Assembly (NCBI RefSeq): GCF_000620705.1
Contig: NZ_KK211171.1
Coordinates: forward strand, 265,143-329,142
Reading direction: 5' to 3'
DNA: 64,000 bases
Source: Nocardioides sp. URHA0020
GTDB lineage: Bacteria > Actinomycetota > Actinomycetes > Propionibacteriales > Nocardioidaceae
Shown here: positions 1 to 8,885 of the stretch, piece by piece
Numbering within the stretch: position 1 is the first letter of the stretch
Layout: each line of letters opens with the position of its first letter
The notes under the pieces: generated by a model
Seen by the model: only the letters and a program-made list of their open reading frames with translations
Databases searched by the model: none
What the model was told of the DNA's origin: nothing
Made by a program: the position numbers and the translations under genes

Positions 1-566
1 TGGAGCTCGACATCACCGATGCCGGTCAGGTCGCGGCGGCGGCCGCCGCGGCCGGGGACGTCCACGTGCTCATCAACAACGCCGGCATCTCGACCGGCAC
101 CTCGCTGGTGAGCGGTGACGAAGCGACGATCCGGCGCGAGATGGACACCAACTTCTACGGCCCGCTGCTCATGACGCGGGCGTTCGCTCCCATCCTCGGC
201 TCCAACGGCGGCGGCGCGATCCTGAACGTCGTCTCGGCCCTGTCCTGGTTCACCGCCCCCGGCGTGGGCGCGTACGCCGCGTCGAAGGCCGCGGCCTGGA
301 TGCTGACCGACAGCACGCGACTCGAGCTCGCCGCCCAGGGCACCCACGTCGTCGGGGTGCACATGGGTCTGGTCGACACCGACATGGCCAGGGGCATGGA
401 GGCGCCGAAGATCGCGCCGGCGGACCTGGCCGGCGCCGGTCTCGACGCCATCGAGTCCGGCGTCGAGGAGGTGCTCGCCGACGACTGGGCGAGGTTCATC
501 AAGTCCGGCCTCGTCCTCAGCCCGCAGGAGCGCTACGAGCAGATCTTCTCCGCCCTGGGCACCTGA
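1..566 (+). CDS. SDR-family oxidoreductase, 3' part only
   Basis: The gene enters from the left edge; reading frame 3 is open from base 3 and the true start lies upstream. The visible part begins in the second half of the Rossmann fold and shows the NNAG motif, a YAASK catalytic Tyr/Lys pair and the usual C-terminal helices, all typical of classical short-chain dehydrogenases/reductases using NAD(P)H. The glycine-rich TGxxxGIG cofactor loop is outside the window, so cofactor preference and substrate cannot be judged. It ends 127 bases before the sulfotransferase gene, same strand, with no obvious functional link. Confidence 0.9.
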   Translation, partial: ELDITDAGQVAAAAAAAGDVHVLINNAGISTGTSLVSGDEATIRREMDTNFYGPLLMTRAFAPILGSNGGGAILNVVSALSWFTAPGVGAYAASKAAAWMLTDSTRLELAAQGTHVVGVHMGLVDTDMARGMEAPKIAPADLAGAGLDAIESGVEEVLADDWARFIKSGLVLSPQERYEQIFSALGT

Positions 567-693
567 TCGGTCCCCCTGGGTCGCGGGCGCGGCCGCCGGT
601 GTTTCCACCGCGGTGACGCGGCTACCGGCGGAGGGCAGGGAGGTGCGGGGAGGTCCGGTCCGCCACCGGCCCGCCCGAGTCAGAGGAGCGCAG

Positions 694-1491
694 ATGAAGC
701 ACCGAGCCGACGCCTCCGGCCCGAGTCTGCTCGTGGTGGGCGCCATGAAATGCGGGACGAGCGCCCTGCACGCGCTGCTGGATCGGCACCCCGAGGTGGC
801 GATGGCCTCCGGCAAGGAGCTCAACTTCTTCTTCGGGCCCGATCGGCCGCCTCACGACGATCCCTCCGAGTGGTGGCGCGACGGCCAGTGGCACCGCGGA
901 TGGGGGTGGTACGTCGCGCAGCTCGACCCACGCGCACGGGTCCGCGGCGAGTCGTCGCCCGGGTACACGGATCCCTCCCACCCCGAGGTGCCCGCGCGGA
1001 TCCACGCGCTGCTGCCGGAGGTCCGCCTGGTCTACCTCGTCCGCGACCCGCTCCAGCGGGCGGTGTCGCAGTGGCAGCACCACGTGCGCGACGGGACCGA
1101 GACCCGTCCGGTCGCGGACGCCCTGCTCGACCCGGGGAGCCAGTACGTCGCGCGCAGCCGCTACTGGGACCGGATCTCGCCGTACGCCGACCTCTTCGCG
1201 CCGGAGCAGCTGCTCGTGGTGATCCAGGAGCGCCTCCGCGCGCACACCGACCGAGAGGTCCGCCGGGTGCTCGCCCACGCCGGCGCCGACCCGGACCGGT
1301 GGGAGCCCGTGCGGCCGTCGCGGGCTCCGGGGAGGAGCGCCGTGCCACTGCCGGACGGGTGCGCCGAGCGGTTCGCCGAGCTGGTCGGCGACGACCTCGC
1401 GGAGCTCCGTCGATGTCTCGGCGACGAGCTGACCGAGTGGCCCACGTGCTCGCTGCTGGCCGCGACGCACCGCGAACGCGCATCACGGTGA
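694..1491 (+). CDS. Sulfotransferase family protein
   Basis: A 265-residue protein with both PAPS-binding signatures: the 5'-phosphosulfate loop GAMKCGTS at residues 16-23 and the 3'-phosphate-binding stretch YLVRDP...S around residues 114-125 (Arg117, Ser125). Such enzymes transfer a sulfuryl group from PAPS to a hydroxyl or amine; the acceptor cannot be read from sequence. The ATG at 694 follows a GAGGAG ribosome site and places the P-loop near the N-terminus as in the family; the frame stays open to 613 upstream, but those residues look non-coding. No sulfation pathway partner is visible nearby. Confidence 0.87.
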   Translation: MKHRADASGPSLLVVGAMKCGTSALHALLDRHPEVAMASGKELNFFFGPDRPPHDDPSEWWRDGQWHRGWGWYVAQLDPRARVRGESSPGYTDPSHPEVPARIHALLPEVRLVYLVRDPLQRAVSQWQHHVRDGTETRPVADALLDPGSQYVARSRYWDRISPYADLFAPEQLLVVIQERLRAHTDREVRRVLAHAGADPDRWEPVRPSRAPGRSAVPLPDGCAERFAELVGDDLAELRRCLGDELTEWPTCSLLAATHRERASR

Positions 1492-1525
1492 GGTGCCCGC
1501 AGACAGCTGCTGGATCGCCGCCGAG

Positions 1526-3508
1526 CTAGCCGAGCTTGAGCACGATCGTGCGTCGAGCTGTCACGCCTCCGACGACCGTCGCCCGCGCCTGGGCGGAGAG
1601 GCGGGGCCCCTTGGTCTTCTTCACGAGCGCGCTGCCGGCCCTGGTGAGCCTGGTCCTGACGACCACGGAGGTCCCGCGGCTGGCCCGGTAGGCCCCGGTG
1701 GCGACCACCGTCCTGCCGCGGACGATCGTGATGGTTCCGCGGCACACGGTCGCCCCGGCGCAGCCGACGACGATCTTCGCCCGCCCGCCGGCGACTCTCG
1801 CCCGGGTGCTCCTGATCGTGACCCGTGCGGGGGTGATCGTGTAGGAGATCGACCTCGTGCGACTCAGACCGCTGGAGGACCGAGCCGTCACGGCGTACGT
1901 GTGGGCGCCGGCCGTGGTGGTGTCCAGGGTGCCGGTGCCACCGGCGAGCGTCGCGGCGCCGTGCGAGTCCTGGCACGACACCAGCCCCGGGCCGCCGCTG
2001 CTCTCCGCACACGAGAACGCGGTGCGCACCGGCATCCCCAACGGGTAGGTGTGGCCGGTGGACGGTGACGAGATGTGCGCCGACGGCGGCGAGTAGACGA
2101 CCGTGTACGAGATCGAGTCGGTGCCGGTGTCCCCGCCCGACGACGCGGCGGTGACCGTGTAGGTGTGAGGTCCGACGGAGGACGTGTCGAGGGTCCCGGC
2201 ACCACCGTCGACCGTGGCCGCGCCGTGGGAGTCGTCGCACGACGTCAGACCGGGGGCGCCGGTCCCCTCGGCGCAGGTGAACGCCGTCGCCACCGACTGC
2301 CCCAGCACGTAGGTGCCGCCGGTCGTCGGCAGGGAGATCTGCGCTGACGGCGGCGGGTAGACGACCGTGTAGGAGATCGAGTCGGTGCCGGTGTCCCCGC
2401 CCGACGACGTGGCGGTGACCGTGTAGGTGTGGGTGCCGGCCCACGACGTGTCCAGGGTTCCGGCGCCACCGTCGACGCTGGCAGTGCCGTGGGAGTCGTC
2501 GCACGAGGCCAGTCCGGGGCCATCGGTCGCCTCGGTGCAGGAGAACGCGGTGATCACCGACTCGTCCAGCAGGTAGGTGCCGCCGGTCGTCGGGGACGAG
2601 ATCACCGCCCGGGGCAGGGGATACACGGGCGGGTAGGTGATCGTCACGGACGCGACGCTCGAGGTGGGCGCAGCCTCGCTGAGAATGTCGCCGGTGGGCG
2701 TCACATAGCTGGAGCCGCCGCCGCCGCCACCGGAGTAGTTCGTCGTACCCCCGCCGCCACCGCCGCCGAAGTAGCCACCACCGCCACCACCCCCGCCGCT
2801 GCCGTTGTTGGTGTCGCCGTGGCCGCCGGCGCCACCGAAGAAGGCCGACCCGTCGACCCCGCCCGTCGAGTTGCCGCCGAAGGGACTGCCACCGGCACCA
2901 CCCGCGACCTGGGTCCCCGCGCCACCACCGCCGGCGTCTCCGTCCGCGCCCGGGGAGCCGGCATCTCCGCCGGCGATCCCATAGGCAGCGCCCCCACCGG
3001 CACCGGCGACGACCAGCGCGCTGGCCGACGTGGGAGCGCCGGTCCCGAGGCTGATCAGCGAGGCCCCACCGCCACCTGCACCACCGGTGGCACCGTGGTA
3101 GGGATCGCCGGGGCCGCCGGCGCCGCCGCCGCCGGGCGTCCCACCCGGTGTGCCGGCGCCCATGCAGGTCGCCTCGGCCGGACCGGCCTGGCCGACCCCG
3201 ACGCGGAGCTGGGATCCGGCCGTCACCGAGACGACCGCTGTCACCGAGGCCCCGTGCCCGCCGTTCCCGCTGTAGCAGGTGCCGCCGGCAGCACCGACCG
3301 CTTCGACCTCGACCTCCGTCACGCCCGCGGGGACCGTGAACACGCTGACGCCCGGAGTGGTGAACACCTGGGTCGTCGGCGCAGCTGCGCCCAGCGCCGG
3401 TGGCGCGACGCCCAGGTCGACCCCCGTCAACCAGACGGTGAGCAGGAGCGCGGCGATCAGGGCGACGCTCCGTCGTGCGCGCGACGTACCCGGGTTGGCG
3501 AAGATCAT
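1526..3508 (-). CDS. Secreted glycine-rich protein with three Ig/PKD-like repeats
   Basis: A 660-residue exported protein of unknown function. Residues 1-40 form a signal peptide (Arg-rich n-region, Leu/Ala core, AxA-like end). Residues about 45-275 are extremely Gly-rich with runs of Gly-Gly-Gly-Ala and short beta-type segments, resembling glycine-rich sheets of bacterial surface proteins. Three tandem repeats of about 86 residues follow, each with a CxE...SCxDSHG pattern (two Cys per repeat) and ending SISYTV, like PKD/Ig-type beta sandwiches. The last 95 residues are a basic beta-rich module with two cysteines. It is divergent from the gene at 3703. Adhesion or matrix function is only inference. 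Confidence 0.8.
   Translation of the reverse strand: MIFANPGTSRARRSVALIAALLLTVWLTGVDLGVAPPALGAAAPTTQVFTTPGVSVFTVPAGVTEVEVEAVGAAGGTCYSGNGGHGASVTAVVSVTAGSQLRVGVGQAGPAEATCMGAGTPGGTPGGGGAGGPGDPYHGATGGAGGGGASLISLGTGAPTSASALVVAGAGGGAAYGIAGGDAGSPGADGDAGGGGAGTQVAGGAGGSPFGGNSTGGVDGSAFFGGAGGHGDTNNGSGGGGGGGGYFGGGGGGGTTNYSGGGGGGSSYVTPTGDILSEAAPTSSVASVTITYPPVYPLPRAVISSPTTGGTYLLDESVITAFSCTEATDGPGLASCDDSHGTASVDGGAGTLDTSWAGTHTYTVTATSSGGDTGTDSISYTVVYPPPSAQISLPTTGGTYVLGQSVATAFTCAEGTGAPGLTSCDDSHGAATVDGGAGTLDTSSVGPHTYTVTAASSGGDTGTDSISYTVVYSPPSAHISSPSTGHTYPLGMPVRTAFSCAESSGGPGLVSCQDSHGAATLAGGTGTLDTTTAGAHTYAVTARSSSGLSRTRSISYTITPARVTIRSTRARVAGGRAKIVVGCAGATVCRGTITIVRGRTVVATGAYRASRGTSVVVRTRLTRAGSALVKKTKGPRLSAQARATVVGGVTARRTIVLKLG
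1840..2620 (-). repeat. Three tandem ~261-bp coding repeats
   Basis: The three Ig/PKD-like modules of the secreted protein are also recognisable at DNA level. The block around 2103-2168 matches that around 2364-2429 with only a couple of substitutions, a period of 261 bases (87 codons). The third, C-terminal copy (about 1840-2095) is more diverged. Near-identity of two copies suggests recent duplication or gene conversion. Confidence 0.75.
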
Positions 3509-3702
3509 CGGAGCTCGCTGCCTTTCACGACGGCACTGCTGCCGATGGCTGATGTGAGCTCCCGAAAACCCAGGTGATCATCTCGGGCCGCGCGGGCGAT
3601 GGGAATAGCCCATCTGGAATCCCGGGACGTCGTGGCCGCACACCCGTCGACGGTGTTGCTTCCGGCGCCGCGGGTACTGGGAGCGCCTACCCAGGAGGCC
3701 GG

Positions 3703-4434
3703 ATGGACCCGAGCACGCCCGCCCACTCGCTGACGGCGCCCGCGTCGACGGCCGCTCGGCTCGCCGCGTCGGCCGGCGGTGCACTCCTCGCCGCGGGCAC
3801 CCAGGCCCTGGCCGCGTTGCGTACGGCGCGCAAGCCCCTCCACCCGGACGGGGATGTGCTCGCCGGCCGCGTCTACCGCACGGGGTCGGACGAGAAGACC
3901 GGCATCGCCTGGCTCGACGAACCGGGCGAGGACGACGTCATCGTGCGCCTCTCGCGGGCGATCGGTCTGCCCGACGGCCTGCCCGACGTCCACGGGCTCG
4001 CCCTCCGCGTCCCCGCCGGCCCCGACGGCGGCGACATCCTCTTCTCGACGACCGGCCGGGGACGGGTCACGCGCTTCGTGCTGACGGTGTGCCGCGACCC
4101 ACGCGGGCGACCGCTGACGACCCTGCTGCCGTACGAGTCCGACACCGGTCCCCTCCTGCTCGCCGCAGACGGCGGTGGGCCGGGCGAGAGCTACGAGCTG
4201 TCCTGGGCGCGGCCCTCCGGTGACTGGCACCCGTTCGCGGTGCTGCGCCTGTCGACCCGGCTCAGCGACGATGCGAGCCTCTCCTTCGACCCGGTACGCC
4301 GCCAGGTCCCGGGCCTGCGCCAGTACGCCGCCGTCACCCGGCTGCGAGAGCCGGCGTACCGGCGCGCGCGCCGCTCACGCTCGGGCACCGCCGTGTCCCG
4401 TGGCTCGACGACGGAGCCGACATCCGGACGTTGA
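3703..4434 (+). CDS. Catalase-fold-like protein of unknown function
   Basis: A 243-residue protein. After a short Ala-rich helix (residues 1-40) comes a compact domain with GIAWLDE, VRLSRAIGLP, DVHGLALRVP, TTGRGRVTRFVL and a C-terminal REPAYRRAR segment. The HGLALR element resembles the H-x-x-G/A-x-A stretch of catalase-fold heme proteins, and close relatives in actinobacteria are, as far as I recall, labelled hypothetical or 'phosphodiesterase' without experiment. No catalase active-site Asn or heme-ligand Tyr motif is clear. Start chosen at ATG 3703 after AGGAGG (3693-3698); the longer upstream frame looks non-coding. Confidence 0.7.
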   Translation: MDPSTPAHSLTAPASTAARLAASAGGALLAAGTQALAALRTARKPLHPDGDVLAGRVYRTGSDEKTGIAWLDEPGEDDVIVRLSRAIGLPDGLPDVHGLALRVPAGPDGGDILFSTTGRGRVTRFVLTVCRDPRGRPLTTLLPYESDTGPLLLAADGGGPGESYELSWARPSGDWHPFAVLRLSTRLSDDASLSFDPVRRQVPGLRQYAAVTRLREPAYRRARRSRSGTAVSRGSTTEPTSGR

Positions 4435-4546
4435 CGTGGGCAACGCCGCCGCCGCCGGGGCATGACGGCGCCTCGGAGGGGTACCCAGGGACCGCTGTCA
4501 AGCAAGGGCAGCGCCGGGCATCTTGCCCTCAGTGTCGGAGTCGTAC

Positions 4547-5980
4547 GTGTCTGCTCCCCCAGGGCCCCCGCACGCCGTGCCCCTGCGGCGGGCGACCCTG
4601 CCGTCGTTGGCCGGATCGGTCAGCGTGCCGTCGTACGACGCGCGTGACCTGCGTCCCGGCGTGATCCACCTCGGACTCGGCTCCTTCGCCCGAGCGCACG
4701 TGGCGGTCTACCTGGACCGGCTCGCCGAGAGCGGGGTGTCCCACGACTGGGGCCTCGTCGGGTCCGGCCTGCGCACCGCCGCCGCCGGGGCCGTCCTCCG
4801 CCGGCAGGACAACCTCTGGACGGTGGTCGATCCCGGGTCCGGACGAGCCAGGGTCGTGGGCGCGCTGCAGGACTACGTCGACGCCGCCACCGCCGCCACC
4901 CCGCTGCTCGACAGGCTCACCGACCCGCGCACGCAGCTCGTCACCCTCACGCTCACCGCCCCGGCGTACGAGGCCCACGGCGACACCGAGCACCGTGGCG
5001 CTCCGCCGGGATGGCGCGCCTTCCGCCTGGTCGCCGAGGCGCTCAGGCTCCGACGCGCCGCAGGGACGGCACCGTTCACCGTGCTCTCGTGCGACAACCT
5101 GGCCGACAACGGCCTGGCGACGCGTCGAGCCGTCGTCGCGGCCGCCGAGGCGATGTCACCGGGTCTCGCGAGCTGGGTGGACAGCAGCGTCGCGTTCCCC
5201 AGCTCCATGGTCGACCGGATCACCCCGGCCACCTCCGAGCTCCAGCGACGGATGCTCCGTCACAGCCATGGCGTCACCGACGACCTGGCGATCTTCCCCG
5301 AGCCGTTCAGCCAGTGGGTCGTGGCGGACGAGTTCTCGGGCGATCGCCCACCGTGGGAGGAGGTCGGTGTCCAGCTCGTCACCGACGTGCGGCCGTTCGT
5401 CCAGGCCAAGACCCGGATGCTCAACGGCGCCCACGTGATGCTGGGCTACCTCGGCGCACGGGCCGGCCACCACACGACCGCCGAGGCCATGGCGGACCCG
5501 CGAGTCGGCCGGCTCGTCGACCGGTTGATGCGCGACGAGGTCACGCCCACCCTCCGCGAGGCTCCCCTGGACGTCGGGAGCTACCGGCAGGCCGTTCGCG
5601 CCCGGCTCGCCGACGACCGCGTCGCCGACTCCCTGGAGAGGCTTCGCCGCCGAGGCTCGACCAGGATCGCCAACTACGTGGTCCCGACCCTGCGCGAGGC
5701 GCTCACGAGCGGCACGGAGTGCACCGTGCTGACCATGACGATCGCGGCCTGGATCGACCACCTCTGCGCCGTGGGCACGTCGCGCCCCGGGCTGGCCGCC
5801 CTCGTGGACCCCCTGGCCGAGGAGCTGGTGCCGTTGGCCCGGATCGCCGTGCTCGACCCACGCCCCCTGCTGGGCCGGTCCGAGATCTTCGGCGACCTGG
5901 GTCTTCACCCACGGTTCCCCAGCGCGCTCCGCGGCGCCGTGGCCGAGCTACGCGAAGGAGACCGCACCGTTGCGTCCTGA
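4547..5980 (+). CDS. Mannitol dehydrogenase family (polyol/hexuronate oxidoreductase)
   Basis: A 477-residue long-chain NAD(P)-dependent polyol dehydrogenase (mannitol 2-dehydrogenase, fructuronate or tagaturonate reductase family). The N-terminal Rossmann domain has GVIHLGLGSFARAH; the C-terminal helical domain carries the catalytic signature K-x4-N-x2-H in KTRMLNGAH (Lys288, Asn293, His296). Sugar specificity cannot be assigned. GTG 4547 is preferred because GGAG lies six bases upstream; TTG 4523 and GTG 4532 are in-frame alternatives. The stop overlaps the next gene by 11 bases, so the two are probably co-translated and the HAD enzyme may act on a related sugar phosphate. Confidence 0.88.
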   Translation: MSAPPGPPHAVPLRRATLPSLAGSVSVPSYDARDLRPGVIHLGLGSFARAHVAVYLDRLAESGVSHDWGLVGSGLRTAAAGAVLRRQDNLWTVVDPGSGRARVVGALQDYVDAATAATPLLDRLTDPRTQLVTLTLTAPAYEAHGDTEHRGAPPGWRAFRLVAEALRLRRAAGTAPFTVLSCDNLADNGLATRRAVVAAAEAMSPGLASWVDSSVAFPSSMVDRITPATSELQRRMLRHSHGVTDDLAIFPEPFSQWVVADEFSGDRPPWEEVGVQLVTDVRPFVQAKTRMLNGAHVMLGYLGARAGHHTTAEAMADPRVGRLVDRLMRDEVTPTLREAPLDVGSYRQAVRARLADDRVADSLERLRRRGSTRIANYVVPTLREALTSGTECTVLTMTIAAWIDHLCAVGTSRPGLAALVDPLAEELVPLARIAVLDPRPLLGRSEIFGDLGLHPRFPSALRGAVAELREGDRTVAS

Positions 5981-6740
5981 CCATCACGACCCCTCTGCCC
6001 CGAACCTCGACGAGGTCACCACGCTCCTGTGCGACGCCGACGGCAACCTCTTCCCGTCGGAGGAGCCCGCGTTCGACGCCTCGGTGGGGGTGACCAACCG
6101 CTTCCTGTCGGCGCTGGGATCGAGTCGGGCCTACACGGCGGACGAGCTGCGGCGAGCATCGCTGGGGCGCAACTTCCGCAGGCTCGCGACGGACCTGTCC
6201 CACGAGCTGGGCACCAGGGTGTCGAGCGCCGAGCTGCAGGCCTGGGTCGACGAGGAGGCGGCGGTCGTGACCCGGCACCTCGCCACCGTCCTGGCACCCG
6301 ACGAGGCAGTGACCTCGACGCTGTCCGCGCTCGCCTCGCGCTACCGGCTCGCGGTCGTCAGCTCGAGCGCGACGCCCCGGCTCGCCGCGTGCTTCACCGC
6401 CACCGGGCTCGACGACCTCTTCCCCGTGGCCGACCGGTTCAGCGCTCAGGACTCGCTGGCGACCCCCACCAGCAAGCCCGACCCCGCCGTCTACACGCAC
6501 GCCCTGCGCTCCCTCGCTCTCGACGCCCGAGAGGCGGTCGCAGTGGAGGACGCGGTCGCGGGGGTCAGTGCCGCGGTCGGCGCCGGCATCGCGACCATCG
6601 GCAACCTGGCCTTCGTACCGGCCCTCGAGCGGCCCCGCCGGGAGCAGCAGCTGCTGGCCGCCGGTGCCTGGCAGGTCGTCACCGACTGGCAGGAGCTGCG
6701 GGACCTGATGACGTCCACGGCGGGCGCCGCGAGGTCCTGA
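5970..6740 (+). CDS. HAD-family hydrolase (sugar-phosphatase type)
   Basis: A 256-residue HAD subfamily IA phosphatase. Motif I is LLCDADGNL with nucleophile Asp22 and Asp24; motif II is VVSSSA; motif III KPDPAVYTHAL; motif IV AVEDAVAGVSAA. The helical cap between motifs I and II fits sugar or polyol phosphates. Starts at TTG 5970, nine bases after AAGGAG, inside the end of the polyol dehydrogenase gene; this overlap indicates a two-gene operon for polyol use. Substrate is inferred from context only. Confidence 0.85.
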   Translation: MRPDHHDPSAPNLDEVTTLLCDADGNLFPSEEPAFDASVGVTNRFLSALGSSRAYTADELRRASLGRNFRRLATDLSHELGTRVSSAELQAWVDEEAAVVTRHLATVLAPDEAVTSTLSALASRYRLAVVSSSATPRLAACFTATGLDDLFPVADRFSAQDSLATPTSKPDPAVYTHALRSLALDAREAVAVEDAVAGVSAAVGAGIATIGNLAFVPALERPRREQQLLAAGAWQVVTDWQELRDLMTSTAGAARS

Positions 6741-6782
6741 CCGCGCGGGCGGGGCGCTGACGCTGGATCGGTCGCGCAGCTC

Positions 6783-7631
6783 TCACGACGGCGTACCGGC
6801 GACCGGGTACTCCGGCCACTCGAACAGCTCCTGCTGGAACTCCACCAGCCAAGTGAGGACCCGCGGGTCGCGGTCCACGAGGTGCTGCCAGCCGCGAGCG
6901 AGGTCCGCGAAGAACCTCTCCGGCTCCGACTTGACCGCCGCCCCCTCGTCGTTGAACGCGCCGAACGACGTGTGCACCTGGCGACAGTCGAAGCGGTCCA
7001 TGATGTGGTCCGACTCGTCCAGGACGCGCTTGGCGAGGTCGAGGTCCCTCATCCTGCCGACCGGACGGGTGTGCAGCACCGGCAGTGCGTCGATGACCCC
7101 GACGTTGCGGTATTCCAGGAGCTTGGGCCACAGGGAGTCCAGACCCCATCCCCAACCGGTCTCGCTGAGGTCCAGCGTGTGGACGAGCTGGTCGAGTGCC
7201 TGGCGGCTGAAGGCGGGGACCATGATCTCGACGAAGCCCGTCCAGCGCCCGAAGAAGCTGGTGTTGCGCATCGTGGAGAAGTGGGCGAAGTACGACGCCT
7301 CGTGCAACGCAGGCGCGAAGAGGTCGAGCCCGACGGTGCGCGCGACCTCGAACATCGCGGAGATGGTCCCCTGGGTGACGAAGATGTCGTCGTCCGGGAT
7401 CCACACGTAGTCGTACTCGCGCCATCCGTCCCACGACCGCAGGTACTCGCGCACCCCCGCCCACTTCGGGCCGGGGATCACGTCGGCCACCACGACTCCC
7501 GGTCCCGAGGCGAAGGGCACCGGCTGGAACGGCACCAGGTGCAGGTCCCAGTCCCGAGGCACGCCGGCGGACAGCCAGGAGCCGTGCAACGAGGAGGCTC
7601 CGACACGGGCCAGCACCAGATTCCTGCTCAT
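6783..7631 (-). CDS. DUF707-family protein, glycosyltransferase-like
   Basis: A 282-residue cytosolic protein. It has a MSRNLVLARVG N-terminus, VWIPDDDIF (a DxDD-type acidic motif like nucleotide-sugar/metal sites of GT-A glycosyltransferases), and conserved Trp/Gly-rich ETGWGWGLDSLW and HTRPVG elements typical of DUF707. The family is uncharacterised in bacteria; a glycosyltransferase role is inference from the acidic motif. The ATG at 7631 is preceded by GGAGGGA; the longer frame reaching 7790 crosses the divergent promoter region and is rejected. Convergent with the HAD gene and divergent from the dehydrogenase at 7781. Confidence 0.75.
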   Translation of the reverse strand: MSRNLVLARVGASSLHGSWLSAGVPRDWDLHLVPFQPVPFASGPGVVVADVIPGPKWAGVREYLRSWDGWREYDYVWIPDDDIFVTQGTISAMFEVARTVGLDLFAPALHEASYFAHFSTMRNTSFFGRWTGFVEIMVPAFSRQALDQLVHTLDLSETGWGWGLDSLWPKLLEYRNVGVIDALPVLHTRPVGRMRDLDLAKRVLDESDHIMDRFDCRQVHTSFGAFNDEGAAVKSEPERFFADLARGWQHLVDRDPRVLTWLVEFQQELFEWPEYPVAGTPS

Positions 7632-7718
7632 GCGGGTCTCCCTCCGATCGCAGCGCGACGAACGCCGTCGACTCCTGATGACGGGTGGCGGTACCCACGT
7701 GACCCCGCCATACGCCCC

Positions 7719-7735
7719 GTCGTCGGGCCGACGAC
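7719..7735. promoter_or_regulatory. Inverted repeat between divergent genes
   Basis: GTCGTCGG-G-CCGACGAC is a perfect 8+1+8 inverted repeat in the 149-base gap between the divergent DUF707 and glucose-dehydrogenase-like genes. Its position suits an operator, but no cognate regulator is visible and GC-rich palindromes arise by chance. Confidence 0.3.
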
Positions 7736-7780
7736 CGAGCGCCGGTTGTTGGCTCGCCGGTGAGTGGGTACCACCCGGAC

Positions 7781-8848
7781 GTGCGTGCACTCACCGTGGA
7801 ACCGCAGGCCGCCGGCTCGGTCCGGGTCGAGGACGTGCCCGATCCGCGGCCGGGTGAGGGAGAGCTGCTGGTCCGCGGCGTCGCGGTCGGCCTGTGCGGG
7901 ACCGACAAGGAGATCGTGCGCGGTGACTACGGCTGGTCGCCCCCGGACAGTGACCGGCTGGTGCTGGGTCATGAGTCCCTGGGACGTGTCGAGCAGTCGC
8001 CGGAGGGCAGCGGCTTCGAGCGCGGTGACCTCGTCGCCGGCGTCGTGCGACGCCCGGATCCGCAGCCGTGCGGAGCGTGCGCCCACGGCGAGTGGGACAT
8101 GTGCCGCAACGGGCAGTACACCGAGCGGGGCATCAAGGAGCTGCACGGCTATGCCAGCGAGCTGTGGACGGTGCCGGCCGACTTCGCCGTCAAGATCGAG
8201 CCGCACCTGGGGATGAGCGGCGTGCTGATGGAGCCGACCAGCGTGGTGGCCAAGGCGTGGGAGCAGGTCGAGCGGGTGGGCGAGCGGGCGTGGTTCGAGC
8301 CGGCGACCGTGCTGGTGACCGGCGCCGGTCCGATCGGCCTGCTGGCCGCGATGCTCGGCGTCCAGCGCGGACTCGACGTGCACGTGCTGGACCGGGTCAC
8401 CGAGGGCCCCAAGCCCGGACTGGTCGAGGCGCTCGGGGCGACGTACCACTCCACGAGCGTCGCGGAGGTGGCCCGGGAGCACCGTCCCGACGTGGTCATC
8501 GAGGCGACCGGCGTCGGGCAGCTGGTCTTCGACGCCATCGCCGCGACCGCGACGTACGGCATCGTCTGCCTGACCGGCGTCTCGTCGCGCGGGCACACGC
8601 TCGGCGTGGACGCGGGCGGGCTCAACCGGGAGATCGTGCTGGAGAACGACGCTCTCGTCGGCTCGGTCAACGCCAACCTGCGCCACTACCGGCAGGCCGC
8701 CGACGCGCTGGCGCGCGCCGACGCCGACTGGCTGGGGCGGCTCATCACGACCAGGGTGCCGCTCGAGGATGCGCCCGCCGCCTTCGACCAGCCGTCCGAC
8801 GACGACGTCAAGGTCGTCATCACCCTTGACCGGGAGGACTCCCGGTGA
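7781..8848 (+). CDS. Glucose-1-dehydrogenase-like zinc MDR oxidoreductase
   Basis: A 355-residue medium-chain dehydrogenase resembling archaeal-type glucose dehydrogenases. Catalytic zinc ligands are Cys39 (GLCGTDKE) and His64-Glu65 (LGHES). The structural lobe has Cys97, Cys100 and Cys108 but lacks the third of the usual four cysteines, so the structural zinc site is incomplete. The Rossmann loop is VTGAGPIGLLAA. The C-terminal GGLNREIVLENDALVGSVNAN is typical of the glucose dehydrogenase branch, which oxidises aldoses with NAD(P). Start ambiguous: GTG 7781 gives the family's MRALTV start, GTG 7760 is possible; neither has a good ribosome site. Confidence 0.82.
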   Translation: MRALTVEPQAAGSVRVEDVPDPRPGEGELLVRGVAVGLCGTDKEIVRGDYGWSPPDSDRLVLGHESLGRVEQSPEGSGFERGDLVAGVVRRPDPQPCGACAHGEWDMCRNGQYTERGIKELHGYASELWTVPADFAVKIEPHLGMSGVLMEPTSVVAKAWEQVERVGERAWFEPATVLVTGAGPIGLLAAMLGVQRGLDVHVLDRVTEGPKPGLVEALGATYHSTSVAEVAREHRPDVVIEATGVGQLVFDAIAATATYGIVCLTGVSSRGHTLGVDAGGLNREIVLENDALVGSVNANLRHYRQAADALARADADWLGRLITTRVPLEDAPAAFDQPSDDDVKVVITLDREDSR

Positions 8849-8885
8849 CCGGCAGCTCCTGCCACGGGTGCGGGTAGGCGACACG

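Noticed and set aside
1840-2620. Possible CRISPR array
   Set aside because: The repeats are about 261 bp, coding, and in frame within a secreted protein; no short direct repeats with unique spacers and no cas genes anywhere in the window.
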